DNA of 64,000 nt from Volutella citrinella. Its lineage: Eukaryota > Ascomycota > Sordariomycetes > Hypocreales > Nectriaceae. The DNA lies in contig JAWZSP010000001.1 of the NCBI GenBank assembly GCA_034401135.1, positions 1,984,001 through 2,048,000 on the forward strand, read 5' to 3'. Positions 60,080-64,000 of this stretch are shown piece by piece. Every line of letters starts with the position of its first letter. Position 1 is the first letter of the stretch. The translations under genes were made by a program, and so were the position numbers. Below the pieces are notes generated by a model, which made no database searches, had not been told where the DNA came from, and saw only the letters and a program-made list of their open reading frames with translations.

Positions 60080-63000
60080 ATGTTCGGGGGCTCGCGGAGG
60101 AATCGTCCTCCCGCACAGGTGAGCGAAACTCCAGTCATGCCTGCACTCTGCAGCCCGGAGCTTCGGGTCTGGCATTTGAGTTTGCTTGGGCCCTGCAGTT
60201 AGCCCAAGGACCACGGTCGCAGCTTCTCCCGGCCGAGTGGATGGTTCAAAGGCAGTTATGCCTGCTGCGCGCCCTCGATTCAAATTCATCTACGTCCCCC
60301 CCAAAAGTATTTTCGCTAATGATTCGCGCGCGCTCGCAACAGCCTCTGACCCGCGAGACGGCCAACCCCAATGCTGCGACGGCAGCGGCGTCGGCTTTCA
60401 TGCGACGCGAACAATCAACACCGTCATTGTCCTCCGCCGCCGCTGCCGCCGCATTGAAGGCTAGGCCGACAACTCCCACCAATGTCGCTGAAGTACAATC
60501 CAAACGCGCGCAGCGGCGCAGCGCATCTGTTTCTTCGACCGGTAGTCGAGATCGGAGCAGAGGGGAGCTTAGCAGATCCCCCAGCACGGGCTCCATGACC
60601 GATCGAACCTTCCGGTCGCCATCACCCGCCCGGAGTGCAGCTCCAAACACCGACGACATCCCACCACTCCCAACTATTCCCAAGAACCAGAAGCCCAACC
60701 TGGAGACCGAATCCCCGAGCGCTACGCATAGGAAGACGGCCAGTCTGCAAATCCAGCCCTTCCGCACGGCCAGTCAGAAGATGAAGGATGGACAAGGAAC
60801 TTGGTTCAGCGCCGCAACGACTGGTGACATATCTCATGTGCGCCATTCTAGCGACGTTCTTGCCGTCTCGCCTCCTGCCAGTCTGCGGCCGGGAAGCCCA
60901 AATTCGATCAACTTCTCATATCCTCGATCGAAGCTTGAGTCTCCCAACGGCGATCGGGTGACCTCGGCTTCGCCAGATCAAGCCATGGTGTACGATGCAA
61001 ACTCCAGGAGAATGGTTCCTCGTGCAGAGCTTCTTATGCGCGAGCAGATCATTAGAGAGGCTTCTCAAAAGAGCTCGAGGAGGAGGAAGCAAGAACCGTC
61101 AAAGAGTGGCTCTCACCTATCGAGAGGGACCGTGGGCAGACCAAAGGGTACCGCTGTCGAGGCTACATCAATATCGGCTGCAGCTGCCAAAACTGCCCAG
61201 CAGGCAGCTGTTGAACCTGCCATTACGGAGGAGGAAACTCAAGTCAAGGAACCCAAACCAACTCCCTTGCCGGAATCCGATACAAACAACGAACCTGAAG
61301 CGCAACATGACACCGAGGAGCTGGTAGAAACAATCCCAACCGTTCCACGGGAGTCTGGGGTGAAAAAAGGGCATATCATACAGGATGAAGATGAGGGAGG
61401 AAGAACCGATGTCCAGCGAACAGCGACAGAGCAGGAAGGCGATTTTCCCGACACAACTCCCTCCAAGGCTGCATTCCCCAGACAAGCTGAAGCTGAGTCT
61501 CCCGCCGAGGGCATTAGGGAACCCTCACCCCCGGCAACTGCTTTTCAGTCTCCGCAAAATGTCAATCGCACCAGATTACCCTCCGCAAGCCCAGTGCGGG
61601 CAACCCACTTCGCCCCAACAACAGATAAGCTCGCTGTACGTCACGAACCACCGCCGCGTTCGCTATCGCCACGAAAGTCCGCTCTAAAGCATGCCGCCAA
61701 CCCTTCCAGAGACGCGTCACCCTCCGAAGATGGCTCTGAGGCATCGAGCTCCTTGCTAGGAATCACCGCACAGGAGGATGCAATGATGGCAAGGAAGAAG
61801 AGTGTTCGTGTGAGTTTTGACGACCAGAACACCGTCGTTGTTGGGGAGGCTGCCGAGGTCCCAGAAGAGGGCCAAGAACCCGTAGTGCCCAGCCCCCAAG
61901 CAAAGAAAGGCTGGCAAAACCTCATCAGTCGAAACAAGAGGGATTCCGTCACCCTAGAAGACGACGAAAAGATGACTCCTCGACCAGCGTTGCCGTCCTT
62001 TGGCAGTATTAGAGAGAAGAAGATGAAGGAAGTTGAAGAGCGTCCCCTCGTGCGACCTGCGGAACACCTATGGTCGCCAACAGTTACATCGCCTTTGTCG
62101 CAGCCAAGCAATACCCGCCCAGCAGCTGTCGACCCTCATGCCTCGACCGATGCCGCCATTGGCTCCATATTTGCTCAGGAACAGTCTCGCAATGCAGCTA
62201 ACATTTCGAAATTCCGGGAACCATTGCCGCCTATCGTTACCTCGGTCGAGAATAGCGGGGACTTGAGCGACACCCCAATATCATCCAGCGATCAAAGTGA
62301 AACCATAGCACAAGAGGAGGCCGTTCCCTTGTCGGAGAAAACCCCGGAGACGGACGACGTGACTCATAAACCATCCGAGACAGAGGATCTAGGCGTCAAG
62401 CAAAGTGGTGCTCCCTTCGCCGAGAATACGCCTACGGAACCCGTACCGGCAATTTCGGTATCCCAGCCAAGTCCGCGGGTGGTAGAAGAGGAGAGGCCGG
62501 ATGACTCGCCGCAAGATTTTTTCGACCTGCCAGGAGGATTCCCTGTTCAAGCAAGTGAATCGATTGCCAATACAAATATCCCAGCAGGAGCAGGATCGGA
62601 ATATCCAGTGTTGCCTGTGGCGGCAGATGGTGTCATTGAGCCCATGACGACTGCAAGGAGTAGAATCCATGACATTCAGGAGGAGCCAGAGGAGTCCGAG
62701 GGAGAGAGCATTTACAGTGATGCATACGAAGATTTATCAGATCTCGAAGGCGATGGCTTTATGTCACTTGACGCCATCGTTGACAGTCCTGTCACTCCAC
62801 CCGCCTCGAAGAAGTTGCTTCCGAAAGCGGTTCCCAAGTCCGAAGCAATCGATCCGGCTTCAGAAGGCTCCGTGGTGCCCACTCCCCAGTTATCATTGAA
62901 AACGCCAAGCGACTGGGAAAACGCAAAGGCCTACTGGAGGGGCCTGAGCGTTGAAAAGCGCCGTCAGCTTGAGACAGAGGCTCTGGAGGAAGCTGGCGAG

Positions 63001-64000
63001 GATGGCGATCGAGAGGAAGTAGCGCAACCGACGCAGAGGACAAAGAAGCGACGGTCTATGGACAAGGCAACAAGGCCAGTGGAAGAAGCTAAAATCCAAG
63101 ATCCCAGTCGATTGTATCAAATTCCTCCTGGCACCGTCTGGCCAGATGATGACCGACATTCGGAAACCAAGGTCGGGGTGGTGCAGCATTCGGGCTCGAC
63201 GAAGTTGAATAAAACTCGACGTACCGAGGAGCAACCTGCAGTTCAAGCTGAACCGGCGCAAAATGGAAGCCTGCGGAAGACTATGAGATCGCGCACCGTT
63301 ACCAGTTCTCCGTCGGCGAACAGCAGGCTGCAGAAGACTCTACGCACAAGCACAAATGACATGGAGAGTCCAAGTCCTGGTATGCGCAAGTCGCTCAGAG
63401 GGAACGGTGCGGTCGAGGGCCTTGTGCAGTCTCGTCGTCCGGCGTCCTACCACCCTACTACTACGACCACAAGCGAACCACCCGCGAGCAGCAGACGGAT
63501 CCAGTCAGAAGACCGTGCAGGCGCGAGCGTTCACCTTGCTTCGACCATGAAGCCCACCCTCCGCCGCCGCGGTTCCGACTCGAGCGAGAGCAGTTTCCAG
63601 CGGTCACGAGCTAGCATGGGGGAGGGCTTCGGCTTCAGGAGTAGCATGAGGGGCAGCATGAGGGAGCCTGCGCGTCCTTCGTCCGACCATGGCAAGGCAA
63701 GCAGCCGGTTCAGTTTGCGATCGCTGTCCCCAGCCGGTTCGGGCTTTCGCCGCAATTCAGGCGCGAGCTCCCCGCCTCCCGTTGTAGCAGGTACCAGGAT
63801 ACGCACGTCGCTGCGAGCCGAATCCAGCGACGGAAGCACATCCCGTATGCGACTATCTGGATTCGGTCGCGGGAACAGCAAGAAGAAAGCCAAAAAGGCT
63901 AGCAAGGGCAGCCGGTTCGGGGCTTCAAGCGACGAGGAAGACTCTCCTCCTCGGACAACCAGTCGATTTGAAGACTCAAGTGACGATGAGAGCGTTGCCG
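60080..64000 (+). CDS. Large disordered Ser/Pro/Glu-rich protein, possibly eisosome-related (3' end off window)
   Basis: Exon 1 (60080-60118, MFGGSRRNRPPAQ) is joined over a 224-nt intron to an exon that is open from 60343 to the right edge, giving more than 1230 residues. The N-terminal region (ANPNAATAAASAFMRR, LSSAAAAAALKARPTTPT, VAEVQSKRAQRRSASVSS) looks like the conserved part of fungal Seg-type eisosome stabilisers, but I am not certain of this. The rest alternates acidic and basic low-complexity segments with SP/TP sites; SDWENAKAYWRGLSVEKRRQ near residue 890 may be a folded helix. No transmembrane segment or enzyme motif is seen. The C-terminal part is Ser/Arg-rich. Another disordered cortical or cytoskeletal protein is possible. 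Confidence 0.7.

Overview
The window is nuclear DNA of a filamentous ascomycete (Pezizomycotina, most likely Sordariomycetes, perhaps Hypocreales). The evidence is short introns of about 45-360 nt with GT..CTRAY..AG signals, pyrimidine-rich tracts upstream of start codons, a separate V-ATPase c' proteolipid (a fungal hallmark), and core fungal proteins such as Pal1, Rom2, Nse4, Vps34, Bor1, Mtg1, Etr1 and Cti6. Genes lie on both strands with no operon-like clustering. There is no rRNA, CRISPR array, recognisable transposon or biosynthetic gene cluster.

Layout. 1-8.4 kb: a GRAM-TBC-EF-hand Rab GAP (cut by the left edge), a possible small two-helix membrane protein beside a 104-nt tandem duplication, a small membrane protein, and a short-chain dehydrogenase. 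8.4-12 kb: gene-poor, ending in what looks like a long 5' leader. 12-21.2 kb: Pal1 morphology/endocytosis protein, a degenerate RecA/Rad51-like protein, and the Rho1 exchange factor Rom2. 23-27 kb: an APH-like kinase, V-ATPase c' and an unknown acidic/basic protein. 27-29.8 kb: no gene seen. 29.8-41 kb: Nse4 (Smc5/6 kleisin), a coiled-coil membrane protein, a DUF4336 protein, a NADAR protein with an in-frame amber codon, and Vps34. 41.2 kb: a tRNA-Cys(GCA) gene interrupted at an unusual place. 41.7-55 kb: mitochondrial enoyl reductase Etr1, a serine/proline-rich unknown, a second SDR, Bor1 transporter, mitochondrial GTPase Mtg1 and PHD protein Cti6. 56.9-64 kb: two long, largely disordered proteins, the last cut by the right edge.

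The genes are mainly housekeeping. Loosely related roles are polarity and wall signalling (Pal1, Rom2), endomembrane traffic (Rab GAP, Vps34, V-ATPase c'), genome maintenance and chromatin (Nse4, RecA-like, Cti6) and mitochondrial function (Etr1, Mtg1).

The most striking observation is the tRNA-Cys gene. Its 72-nt mature body folds perfectly only if a 59-nt insert between positions 24 and 25 is removed. That insert starts GTATGA, has a CTAAC branch-point-like motif 10-14 nt before its end, and finishes CAG: the signature of a spliceosomal intron inside a Pol III gene, away from the canonical 37/38 intron site. Exon boundaries throughout come from reading splice signals and frame by eye; none was tested with transcript data.
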